Source: an uncultured Sphingomonadaceae bacterium (lineage in GTDB: Bacteria; Pseudomonadota; Alphaproteobacteria; Sphingomonadales; Sphingomonadaceae). From it: a stretch of DNA of 11,071 nucleotides. The DNA lies in assembly GCA_938016505.1 (NCBI GenBank), contig CALLWN010000221.1:1-11071 (forward strand), read 5' to 3'. This document shows positions 1 through 6,510 of this stretch, one piece after another. Numbering within the stretch: position 1 is the first letter of the stretch; every line of letters begins with the position of its first letter. Under the pieces are notes generated by a model. That model saw only the letters and a program-made list of their open reading frames with translations. It ran no database searches and was not told the origin of the DNA. A program made the position numbers and the translations under genes.

Positions 1-615
1 GAGCTTCGCACCGCCGACGGCGCGGTCTTCCGCGCCGGCCAGGTCATCCTCGCGCTTCCAGCAAGCGCGCTGCGCCGCGTCACCATCGATCCCGCGCTCC
101 CCGCCGGCCAGCAGGAGGGGGTCGATCTCCTGCCCTACAACCGGGTGTTCCAGGCCCATTTCGTGCCCCGCCGCCGGTTCTGGGAGGCCGACGGCCTGCC
201 GCCCTCGATGTGGACCGACACCCTCGCCGGCCGGTTCGTGGCGCTGCGCTACGGGCCCGACCGGCAGGAGGTCACCAGCCTCGTCGCCTTCGTCTCCGGC
301 TTCCAGGCCGACCGGCTCGACCGCATGGAGCCGGCCGCCGCCGTCGCCGCCATCCTCGACGATCTCGCCATGCTCAGGCCCTCGACCCGGGAGGCGCTCC
401 GCCCGGTCCGCACCCTGTCCTGGGCGCGCGACCCCTTCGCCGGCGGGGCCTATGCCTGCTGGGCCCCGGGCCAGGTCGCCCGCTTCGCCAACCTGCTGCC
501 GCGCGCCCACGGCCGGATCCACTTCGCCGGCGAGCACACCGCAGAGGTCGCCCGCGGCATGGAGGGCGCGATGGAATCCGGCCAGCGCGCCGCCCTCGAG
601 ATCCTCACCGCCTGA
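1..615 (+). CDS. Flavin-containing amine oxidase, C-terminal part (5' truncated by window edge)
   Basis: The reading frame is open from the first base to a TGA at 613-615, giving 204 residues. The N-terminus, with the Rossmann GxGxxG motif and any export signal, lies outside the window. The C-terminal stretch HFAGEHTAEVARGMEGAMES (bases 520-579), followed by GQRAALEIL, matches the last FAD-binding segment of the monoamine oxidase / L-amino-acid oxidase superfamily: AGE-T, then a Gly-rich turn and SG-xAA helix. GGAYACWAPGQ, before it, resembles the G-Y-x-x-W-x-PG segment of the same fold. The family uses FAD to oxidise an amine to an imine, with H2O2 as the usual by-product; the substrate cannot be told here. 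The gene sits 32 bp upstream of a DUF1838 gene in the same direction and probably leads or continues that operon. A GTG at 145 is internal, not the start. The superfamily call is firm; the sub-class is open. Confidence 0.88.
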   Translation, partial: ELRTADGAVFRAGQVILALPASALRRVTIDPALPAGQQEGVDLLPYNRVFQAHFVPRRRFWEADGLPPSMWTDTLAGRFVALRYGPDRQEVTSLVAFVSGFQADRLDRMEPAAAVAAILDDLAMLRPSTREALRPVRTLSWARDPFAGGAYACWAPGQVARFANLLPRAHGRIHFAGEHTAEVARGMEGAMESGQRAALEILTA

Positions 616-647
616 CCCGCCCAGGCCGAACCCCGAAAGGACCTGCC

Positions 648-1526
648 ATGGACCGCCGTGACGCCCTTCACCTCCTCGGCCTGACCGCAGGCGCGCTCGC
701 CGCCCTGCCCGCTTCGGCAGCCGCCGCCCGGCGCGGCCGACGGGCCGCCCCGGCCGCGCTCCCGCTCGATGATCCGCGCTTCCACATGCACACCCTCGCC
801 AGGCTCCAGGGCGATCTCTCCGGCCGCCCGCTCTACGGTTACAGCCGCGGCAAGGTGTTCGGCCTCACCCCCGGCGCGGGCCTGCCGATCGCAGACTATG
901 GCCGCCGCCTCTACGACTATGAGGGCGGCAGCGTGTCGCGCTCGCGCCTCCTGCCAGACGGCAACATCGAGACCGTCTCGAGGAGCTTCCTCTTCTACAC
1001 CGACCCGGAGACCGGCGCCTATCTGGCCGAGTGGACCAACCCGGTCACCGGCAGGACCGTGCCGGTGCCGCCCTTCCGCGGCGGCATCTCGGGCTCGGTG
1101 CTCACCCCCATGGGCCCGAAGGTGAGCGCCAGCTTCACCATGGAATCGACCGTGTTCGGCCGCCCGCCCCGGCTCGAGTTCGTGACCATGGGCGATGTCA
1201 CCTTCGTCAGCCGGGTCGCCTTCACCCGCTGGACCCCGAAGGGCGAGTCGCGGGCCCGCACCGAATATACCCAGGACGACTGGGTGGTCCGAACCGCCGA
1301 CCTCCTCGACAGCCGCCGCACCACCCTGTCCGCCACCAGCGCCTGGACCAGCCAGACCGAATGGCAGACCTGGCTCGAGATGCCGCCGGGGACGCCCGGC
1401 GCCCAGCTGTGGCGCGCCAATGGCATGAAGACCCACCGGCTCGAGGATCTTCCGCCCGCCTTCCTTGCCGAGGTCGAGGCGAAGCACCCCGGAATCCTGA
1501 CCGATCCGCTGGAGTTCACGGCATGA
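648..1526 (+). CDS. DUF1838 family protein, copy 1, Tat-like signal
   Basis: This 292-residue protein starts at ATG 648 with a good ribosome site (GAAAGGA at 635-641, six bases upstream); longer in-frame starts overlap the amine oxidase. Residues 1-33 form a Tat-like leader: twin Arg at 3-4 (RRDALHLLGL), an Ala-rich hydrophobic stretch, then AAAA, so export to the periplasm is likely. The mature part resembles DUF1838, a family of unknown function. Shared landmarks with copy 2 at 4936-5841 are DPRFHMHTLARL near residue 42, a FxDPxTG-A-W-NPxT block in the middle, PFRGG, and a C-terminal WRANGMK / LPPAFLAE block. No catalytic motif I recognise is present. Its stop overlaps the start of the nitrilase-like gene (ATGA), which implies translational coupling and possibly a shared complex. 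I recognise the family from pattern memory and cannot assign a reaction. Confidence 0.82.
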   Translation: MDRRDALHLLGLTAGALAALPASAAAARRGRRAAPAALPLDDPRFHMHTLARLQGDLSGRPLYGYSRGKVFGLTPGAGLPIADYGRRLYDYEGGSVSRSRLLPDGNIETVSRSFLFYTDPETGAYLAEWTNPVTGRTVPVPPFRGGISGSVLTPMGPKVSASFTMESTVFGRPPRLEFVTMGDVTFVSRVAFTRWTPKGESRARTEYTQDDWVVRTADLLDSRRTTLSATSAWTSQTEWQTWLEMPPGTPGAQLWRANGMKTHRLEDLPPAFLAEVEAKHPGILTDPLEFTA

Positions 1527-2692
1527 GCAACATCCCACCCGACCCTGGCCCCGACCTGTCCCGCCGGGCCCTGCTCGCCAGCCTCCCGCTCGGCGCCGGG
1601 GCCGCCGCCACGCTTGGCCCCGCGCCGGCCGATGCGGCGACGGGGCGCGGCCCCGACACGGTCAGCGTGCGCGCCGATGGCACCTACCAGACGGTGCCGC
1701 TCGCAAGACCGGTGGTGCGGCTCGGCATCGTCCAGAGCCGGGTCCGCCCGATCGACGGCACGAGCGCTGCCGCCGCCCGGCGCGGCCGGGCCGAGAATCT
1801 CGCCCACATGCTCGAGCTCGTCGATGCGGCGCAGGCCTATGGCGGCGGCGCCGACCTGCTCTTCTTCCACGAGTTCCCCATCACCGGCTGGTCGTGGGAG
1901 TGGGACCGGCGGCAGGCGCTCAACGTCGCGATCGACATCCCCGGCGAGGAAACCCAGGCGATCGCGGCAAGCGCCCGCCGCCACGGCTGCTGGATCGTGT
2001 TCGGCTCCTATGCCCGCGATCCCGACTGGCCCGGCCACCTCCTCTCCATCACCACCCTCATCGACAGCGACGGCCGGATCGTCGACCGGCACTGGAAGGC
2101 GCGCAACATCATCGGCGTGTTCGCCGGGTTCGAGCTGTTCACCACCACCATCCACAATGTGCTCGACCGCTATGTCGAGATGTACGGCCGCGACGCGGTG
2201 GTGCCGGTCACCCGCACCCCGCTCGGCAACCTCGCCACCACCTCGACCCAGCGCGAGTTCGAATATGTGCGGGCGATGGCGATGAAGGGCGCCGAGATCA
2301 TCCTGCGCACCGCAAGCGGCGGCTTCTCCGAGCTCGATGTCCAGGCCACCAGCTACTACAACGGCGTCTACACCGCGATCTGCAACAACGCCATCTCGCC
2401 CGGCATCCGCGGCTTCTTCGAGGATGCCGGCGGCGGCGGCTCGGCGCTCTACGGCCCGCGCGGTGAACTGGTGGCCCGGGCCAAGACCCAGGTCGAGGAG
2501 CTGGTGCTCGCTCCCATCCCCATCGCCGACTTCAGGGCCCGCCACCGCCAGCCCAACGTCCACACCGATCTCGTGCTGGCCGAGTATCAGGCCCACCGCT
2601 CGCGCCACGCACCAGGCCTGTTCCAGCAGCAGCTCCCGCCCGACGGCAAGGCCGCGCTCGACTTTCTCTCCCGCCAGAGCCGGTGGAAATAG
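1523..2692 (+). CDS. Nitrilase-superfamily (carbon-nitrogen hydrolase) protein, copy 1, exported, catalytic Cys missing
   Basis: The protein has 389 residues and starts at ATG 1523, overlapping the DUF1838 stop, with GGAG at 1511-1514 as ribosome site. A Tat-like leader is visible (SRRALLAS, residues 13-20, then a hydrophobic Ala/Gly stretch ending near ADAATG). The nitrilase fold is suggested by HEFPITGW (residues 116-123; Glu117 fits the first catalytic Glu), DRHWKARN (Lys192 fits the catalytic Lys) and GNLATTSTQREFEY leading into AMAMKGAEIILR (251-262), which resembles the aliphatic amidase AMKGAE segment. In active relatives the Cys nucleophile lies just before this last segment; here the aligned positions are Thr240/Ser241. 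The only cysteines left are Cys156 (GCWI) and Cys287, both elsewhere. It may be a binding protein, a partner subunit, or an enzyme with a Ser/Thr nucleophile. Its homologue at 3786-4916 shares DPDWPGH, HWKA and RTPxGN motifs. Confidence 0.85.
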   Translation: MSNIPPDPGPDLSRRALLASLPLGAGAAATLGPAPADAATGRGPDTVSVRADGTYQTVPLARPVVRLGIVQSRVRPIDGTSAAAARRGRAENLAHMLELVDAAQAYGGGADLLFFHEFPITGWSWEWDRRQALNVAIDIPGEETQAIAASARRHGCWIVFGSYARDPDWPGHLLSITTLIDSDGRIVDRHWKARNIIGVFAGFELFTTTIHNVLDRYVEMYGRDAVVPVTRTPLGNLATTSTQREFEYVRAMAMKGAEIILRTASGGFSELDVQATSYYNGVYTAICNNAISPGIRGFFEDAGGGGSALYGPRGELVARAKTQVEELVLAPIPIADFRARHRQPNVHTDLVLAEYQAHRSRHAPGLFQQQLPPDGKAALDFLSRQSRWK

Positions 2693-2695
2693 GGC

Positions 2696-3778
2696 TCAGC
2701 AGGCGGCAGGCGCGCGGCGGCCGACCAGCTCGATCCGGAACCCCTCGGCAGTCGCAAGGACAAGGCTCTGCCGGCAGCCGCCGGGCTCCGGCACCTCGGC
2801 AGGGCCGGCCACCACGCGCACCCCCGCTGCCCGCGCCGCGTCCGCCCGCGCCGCAAGATCGTCCGCCTCGAAGGTCCACATCATGAGGCCGCGCGCGTCA
2901 GGCGCGCCGTGCGCTGCCGGCCGGCCTGCCCCGTCCCGGTAGTGGATGACGACCACATAGCCGGTCGCAGCTCCCGGCGCGAACCACTGCTGGAAATCGA
3001 ACCGGGTGCCCGCCGGCAGGCCAAGCCCCCCCTCCGGGCCGGCGCTCCCGAGCTCGACCTCCCGCCGCTTCTCCAGCCCGACCACGTCGCCGAGCAGCCG
3101 GGAGAGCGCCGGAAGATCGGCGACGACGATGCCCGAATAGGCCGGCCCGCCCGCGCCCGCGGCCGGATCGATCGGCCCGACAGGGGCCATCTCGCCCCGG
3201 TCGATGCCAAGCACATAGAGCCCGTCGGGCGCCAGCAGATGGACTTCGCCCACGCTGTAGCTGCTGCCGTCGCCGCGCGGCAGGGTGATGCTGGTGAGGC
3301 CGGCGGAAGACCGGAAGCCGAGCCCCTCGAGGCGCGCCAGCAGCGGAGCATTGCCGGCCGAGGGAAAGCCGAGCGAAAGCCCGCCGGGCAGCCGCGCATC
3401 ATGCCCCGGCCTGACCATCGGCGCATCGGCGCCGAGCGCGATCGCCCGCACCCGCGCCGCCCCGGCAACGGCCGGGCGGGTGCAGGCGAGCATCTCGAGC
3501 GGGCCATCGCCCGCCATCCCGTAATGGCGGCGGAACCGCGCTGCCGGCCCGGCCTCGAGGCGTTCGCGCGTGCACGCCATGCCGAGGCCCTCGCCATAGA
3601 AGCGGGCAACCGCGTCGAGATCGGCCGCGCCGAGCGTCACCTCGGCCAGCGGGGAGACGCGCGCCTCGGCCCCCGCGACCGGGGCAAGCGGGTCCACCGC
3701 GCCGCCGCCGGCTGCTCCGGCCGTGGCCACAGACGCCATCAGCAGGGCAGCAGCTGCGCGCACCGGCTTGCCGATCAT
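2696..3778 (-). CDS. Exported VOC (glyoxalase/bleomycin-resistance fold) protein 1, two VOC domains
   Basis: This 360-residue protein starts at the ATG at 3778-3776, 7 bp after the stop of the nitrilase-like gene. Its ribosome site is weak, so coupling to the upstream gene is likely. Residues 1-24 look like a Sec signal peptide (MIGKPVRAAAALLMASVATA, then GAAGG). The rest holds two VOC domains, roughly 43-195 (LAEVTLGAADLDAVARFYGE, GLGM) and 213-355 (YSGIVVADLPALSRLLGDVV, GLEKR, and near the end EGFRIELVG). VOC enzymes bind a divalent metal through His/Glu and catalyse isomerisations, epimerisations or dioxygenations. Here the first strand of domain 1 has Glu46 rather than the usual His, and domain 2 also lacks it (SGIVV), so metal chemistry is doubtful. 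It is last in a four-gene leftward run. The fold call is good; the function is unknown. Confidence 0.82.
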   Translation of the reverse strand: MIGKPVRAAAALLMASVATAGAAGGGAVDPLAPVAGAEARVSPLAEVTLGAADLDAVARFYGEGLGMACTRERLEAGPAARFRRHYGMAGDGPLEMLACTRPAVAGAARVRAIALGADAPMVRPGHDARLPGGLSLGFPSAGNAPLLARLEGLGFRSSAGLTSITLPRGDGSSYSVGEVHLLAPDGLYVLGIDRGEMAPVGPIDPAAGAGGPAYSGIVVADLPALSRLLGDVVGLEKRREVELGSAGPEGGLGLPAGTRFDFQQWFAPGAATGYVVVIHYRDGAGRPAAHGAPDARGLMMWTFEADDLAARADAARAAGVRVVAGPAEVPEPGGCRQSLVLATAEGFRIELVGRRAPAAC

Positions 3779-3785
3779 GTCCGGC

Positions 3786-4916
3786 TCACAGCTTCCAGCG
3801 TCGCCTGGCAGCGACCAGGCGCGAGGCGTCCTCGAGCGTCTCGGGCACGCGGGTGGCATAGGCGTTGGGTTCGAATCGGGAGCGATACTGGGCATAGACC
3901 GGGGCATAGAGATCCCACGACATGTCGGGAATGAGCCCGCCCTCGCGGCGGCCGGCGATGTCGAGCGTCGCACTCACCGCCGTCTCATGCTCGCGCGCGG
4001 TGGCCAGCCGCTCGCCCCTCAGGCCATAGATGGCCGTGTTCCCCAGCATCCCGTTGTCGGGGAAGTAGCGCGGGTTGCCCGGCGACAGCGCGTTCGACAT
4101 GTAGAGCGTGTAGGCCCGGTTGACCCTTGACGTCAGCTCGCCGTCGGCCTCGGTGTAGCCGCCAAGCCCCGAGCGCACGAAGATCTCGGCGCCCTTCATC
4201 GCCAGCGCGCGGTAGAGTTCGGGCTCGCGGAACACCGACGACATCGCGATGTTGCCAATGGGGGTGCGGGCGACGGGCAGCACGGCATCGGCCCCGTAGC
4301 GCTCGACATAGGCATCGAGCACGTCGACGACATGGGTCACGAAATAGTCCACCCCGGCGCGCTGGCCGCGCTGGGTGGTCGCCTTCCAGTGGGTCGCGGC
4401 GATCCGCCCCTCGGGCGAGGCAAGGAACATCGCGTCGATCACATGGCCCGGCCAGTCCGGCGCAACCATGTAGCCCCCGAACGCGATCCAGCAGCCATAT
4501 TGCTTCGCCCGGGCACAGATCGCCTCGGACTGCGGCCCGGGCACCCGCAGCGCGATCAGCTCCAGCTCGCGCTTGGTCCACTTGTCCCAGCCATGCAGCG
4601 CCTGCGCATGGATGGTCAGAAGATCCTTCTGGCCGAAATAGTTGAGCACGGCATCGATCTGGTCGATCACATGGGCGAGGTTCCGCCTGAGGTCGGCTTC
4701 GCGGCTCGCCACCGAAACGTTCAGAAGCGCGGTCTGGATCGCCGTCGCCCGCACCTGCGGCTGCGCCAGCGGCACCCCGGCATAGCCGCCGTCGGGCGCG
4801 ACCATCGCCGGCGTGTCGCCGGTGGCCGGCTGCGCCGAGGCGTCGCCGGCACGGCCGGCGCCCGCCAGCCCGAACAGCGAGACAAGGCCAAGCAGGCGTC
4901 GGCGGTCGATCGGCAT
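3786..4916 (-). CDS. Nitrilase-superfamily (carbon-nitrogen hydrolase) protein, copy 2, exported, catalytic Cys and Glu missing
   Basis: The protein has 376 residues. The ATG at 4916-4914 is chosen over longer frames because GAGGAGGGGGAGA precedes it and the Tat-like leader begins there: Arg5-7 (DRRRLLGL), a hydrophobic stretch, then GDASAQPA. It is homologous along its length to the product of 1523-2692: GCWIAF (141-146; GCWIVF in copy 1), APDWPGH (152-158), THWKAT (175-180, Lys178 retained), ARTPIGN (216-222), ALAMKGAEIFVR (237-248) and a C-terminal RRWKL. The segment matching the first catalytic Glu is HAQALHGW (103-110), with Ala104 where copy 1 has Glu117. The nucleophile position is NIAMSSVF (222-229), Ser226/Ser227 instead of Cys. 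Only Lys of the Glu-Lys-Cys triad remains, so amidase or nitrilase activity by the usual mechanism is unlikely. It follows DUF1838 copy 2 by 19 bp. Confidence 0.85.
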   Translation of the reverse strand: MPIDRRRLLGLVSLFGLAGAGRAGDASAQPATGDTPAMVAPDGGYAGVPLAQPQVRATAIQTALLNVSVASREADLRRNLAHVIDQIDAVLNYFGQKDLLTIHAQALHGWDKWTKRELELIALRVPGPQSEAICARAKQYGCWIAFGGYMVAPDWPGHVIDAMFLASPEGRIAATHWKATTQRGQRAGVDYFVTHVVDVLDAYVERYGADAVLPVARTPIGNIAMSSVFREPELYRALAMKGAEIFVRSGLGGYTEADGELTSRVNRAYTLYMSNALSPGNPRYFPDNGMLGNTAIYGLRGERLATAREHETAVSATLDIAGRREGGLIPDMSWDLYAPVYAQYRSRFEPNAYATRVPETLEDASRLVAARRRWKL

Positions 4917-4935
4917 GGCGGTCGTCTCCCCCTCC

Positions 4936-5841
4936 TCAGCCGCCGGTCCAGGCGGCGAACTCGGCAATCGTGCCCGGCCAGCGCCGCTCGGTCTCGGCAA
5001 CGAACGCCGGCGGCAGGGCGTCGATCCGGTCGAGCTTGCGCCCCGAGGCCCGCCACACATGGTGGCCCGGCCAGTTGCCCATCCGCATGAAGGGCATCCA
5101 GTCGTTGGTCATCACCCAGGTCTCGATCACCGGCACGAACGGCCGCGCGGTGTCGAGGAGCGCGCGGCGGCTGAAGGCGAAGCTGCGCACCTGCATCTCG
5201 TGCCTGACCGCCCCGGTCGAGGCGACCGGATCCTGCTCGGGCGTCACCTGGGCCGGAAAGGCGATGAACTGCTCGATCGTGCACACGCCCCGGTCGCCAT
5301 CGAAGTCCCACTGGTAGAGCTGCGGGGGAAGCGGCTTGGCAAGCGCCTCATGGCCAACACGGCCCTGGCCCGCGACGGTCCACAGATGCTTCATGCCGCC
5401 ACCGCCGCGGAAGTGCGGCAGCGGGCCCTCCTGCCGGGTGTAGGGGTTCTGCCAGCGCTCGGCGACAGCACCCGTCCCGGGGTCGCGGAACAGCAGCCAC
5501 TCGCGCAAGCCCAGCGCATAGCCGCTGCCATCGGCAAGCGGCCGGAACAGCCGCGCCGCGCACCCCTCGAAGCCGAGCAGCGCCCGGGCATGCTCGCCCG
5601 GCCGCCTCCCGAACAACATCCCCCGGGCATGAAAGAAGCTGACCCGGCCGTCGGTCCGGCCGAGCAGCCGGGCGACCGCGTGCATGTTGAAGACCGGGTC
5701 GGCAAACCGCGGGTCGGCCGCGGCCATCGCTGCCGCGTCGGCCGCCGGCACCGCCACGCCGCCAAGCCCGAGGCCGAGCCCGAGAAGCTCCCTGCGGCCG
5801 AGGCCGGCGCCAGCGTCTGCCGGGGGCGCGTCAGGCGTCAT
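4936..5841 (-). CDS. DUF1838 family protein, copy 2, Tat-like signal
   Basis: The protein has 301 residues. Its ATG (5841-5839) overlaps the TGA of the VOC gene (5840-5838) in an ATGA arrangement. No Shine-Dalgarno is seen, so translation is probably coupled. The leader is Tat-like: LGRRELLGLGLGLGGVAVPA, with Arg16-17, ending in ADAAAMA. The mature region is homologous to the protein at 648-1526: DPVFNMHAVARL near residue 48, FRDPGTGAVAERWQNPYT in the middle, PHFRGGGG, and near the C-terminus WRASGRKLDRIDALPPAFVA. Conserved aromatic and Arg residues suggest a ligand-binding fold, but no known active site is seen. The gene order DUF1838 then nitrilase-like repeats that of the plus-strand operon. 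The reaction is unknown. Confidence 0.82.
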   Translation of the reverse strand: MTPDAPPADAGAGLGRRELLGLGLGLGGVAVPAADAAAMAAADPRFADPVFNMHAVARLLGRTDGRVSFFHARGMLFGRRPGEHARALLGFEGCAARLFRPLADGSGYALGLREWLLFRDPGTGAVAERWQNPYTRQEGPLPHFRGGGGMKHLWTVAGQGRVGHEALAKPLPPQLYQWDFDGDRGVCTIEQFIAFPAQVTPEQDPVASTGAVRHEMQVRSFAFSRRALLDTARPFVPVIETWVMTNDWMPFMRMGNWPGHHVWRASGRKLDRIDALPPAFVAETERRWPGTIAEFAAWTGG

Positions 5842-6455
5842 CGCGGCGGGTAGGCCAGCTCGATCGCCTCGCGCTCGGTCAGCACGAAGCGAACCCCATT
5901 GGGGTCGACCAGCCAGGCCATGCGGTTGCGCCCCGGGCTCGGCGCGCCCGGCGGCGAGAGCAGCGTGCAGCCGGCAGCGACAAGGCGCGGCACCACCTCG
6001 TCCATCGCCGTCGTCTTGACGAACAGCGCCGCCATGCCGGTGCCGGGCGCGGCCGGCGCAACCCCGCCGCCCTCGGGCACCAGAAAGCCGATGTTGCCGG
6101 TCGCGACATTCCCCGAGACGAGGACGAACAGCCGGGCCCGCGCAGCAGCCTCGAGGCCGAACAGCGCGCCAAGCCGGGCGTCGCCGAGCGGGGATCCGCC
6201 CTCGTAGGCGAGGCTGAAGCCGAGGATGTCGCGCCAGACCGCGAGCGCCGCGCCGGCATCGCCCACCACGAAGGTCACCCGCCACAGCGCTGCCGGACCC
6301 GGCACCGGCACCGGCGCCGGCACTGGCACCGGCACTGGCACTGGCGCCGGCACTGGCGCACCATCCGGCGCAGCGTCGGCAGCCGCAGCGCCCGAGGCGA
6401 GGAGAAAGCCGCAGGCCAGCGCCCGCGCGAGTCGTCTTGTCATGCCGAAGATCAT
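5838..6455 (-). CDS. Exported single-domain VOC protein 2 with an (Ala/Val)-Pro repeat linker
   Basis: This 205-residue protein starts at the ATG at 6455-6453, because GGCGGAG lies eight bases upstream; an inner ATG at 6443-6441 has no such site. Residues 5-28 form a signal sequence (TRRLARALACGFLLASGAAA). Next come ten (Ala/Val)-Pro dipeptides at residues 33-52, a stiff spacer, and then one VOC domain (about 57-200): LWRVTFVVGDAGAALAVWRD and GFSLAYEGG in the first half, and MAALFVKTTAMDEVVPRLVA, AGC and WLVDPNGVRFVLTERE in the second. The first strand has no His where metal-binding VOC enzymes usually carry one. A spacer after a signal peptide could hold the domain away from a membrane or partner, but no lipobox is seen. 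It is first in the leftward run and overlaps the DUF1838 gene by 4 bp. Confidence 0.82.
   Translation of the reverse strand: MIFGMTRRLARALACGFLLASGAAAADAAPDGAPVPAPVPVPVPVPAPVPVPGPAALWRVTFVVGDAGAALAVWRDILGFSLAYEGGSPLGDARLGALFGLEAAARARLFVLVSGNVATGNIGFLVPEGGGVAPAAPGTGMAALFVKTTAMDEVVPRLVAAGCTLLSPPGAPSPGRNRMAWLVDPNGVRFVLTEREAIELAYPPR
6300..6359 (-). repeat. Ten-unit hexanucleotide tandem repeat inside VOC protein 2
   Basis: Ten six-base units of the pattern GGCRCY (plus strand) lie in phase with the codons and encode ten Ala-Pro or Val-Pro pairs (residues 33-52 of the VOC protein). Units differ only at R and Y. Gain or loss of whole units keeps the frame, so only linker length would change. Confidence 0.9.
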
Positions 6456-6510
6456 GGTAAATGCTCCGCCGCACCGGTCCAGACCCAATGACCCGATCGG
6501 CGGAGAGATG
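6456..6510. promoter_or_regulatory. Compact divergent intergenic region with an inverted-repeat pair of ribosome sites
   Basis: Only 55 bp separate the start of the leftward VOC gene from that of the rightward hydrolase gene. CTCCGCCG (6464-6471) and CGGCGGAG (6498-6505) are exact reverse complements 26 bp apart, and each contains the Shine-Dalgarno of the gene next to it. The space is too small for two separate promoters, so at least one should lie inside a coding region or overlap the other. I see no convincing -35/-10 pair. The inverted repeat may be mere matched ribosome sites or may act as an operator or RNA hairpin. Confidence 0.45.

Noticed and set aside
23..58. CRISPR or inverted-repeat element near the left edge
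   Set aside because: The GC-rich inverted runs here are ordinary codon-driven sequence within the amine oxidase; there are no spaced direct repeats in the window and no transposase gene.
450..1538. 362-residue open frame on minus across the amine oxidase end and DUF1838 1
   Set aside because: It is antisense to two well-supported genes, His/Gly/Ala-rich and with no domain.
1019..2608. 529-residue open frame on minus across DUF1838 1 and nitrilase-like 1
   Set aside because: It is a shadow of the plus-strand genes, with no recognisable domain or ribosome site.
3779..3973. In-frame N-terminal extension of VOC protein 1
   Set aside because: It would overlap the nitrilase-like gene by nearly 190 bp and would bury the signal peptide; the start at 3778 gives a typical leader.
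4813..5853. 346-residue open frame on plus across DUF1838 2
   Set aside because: It is antisense to a gene with a leader and homologue in this window; no family features.
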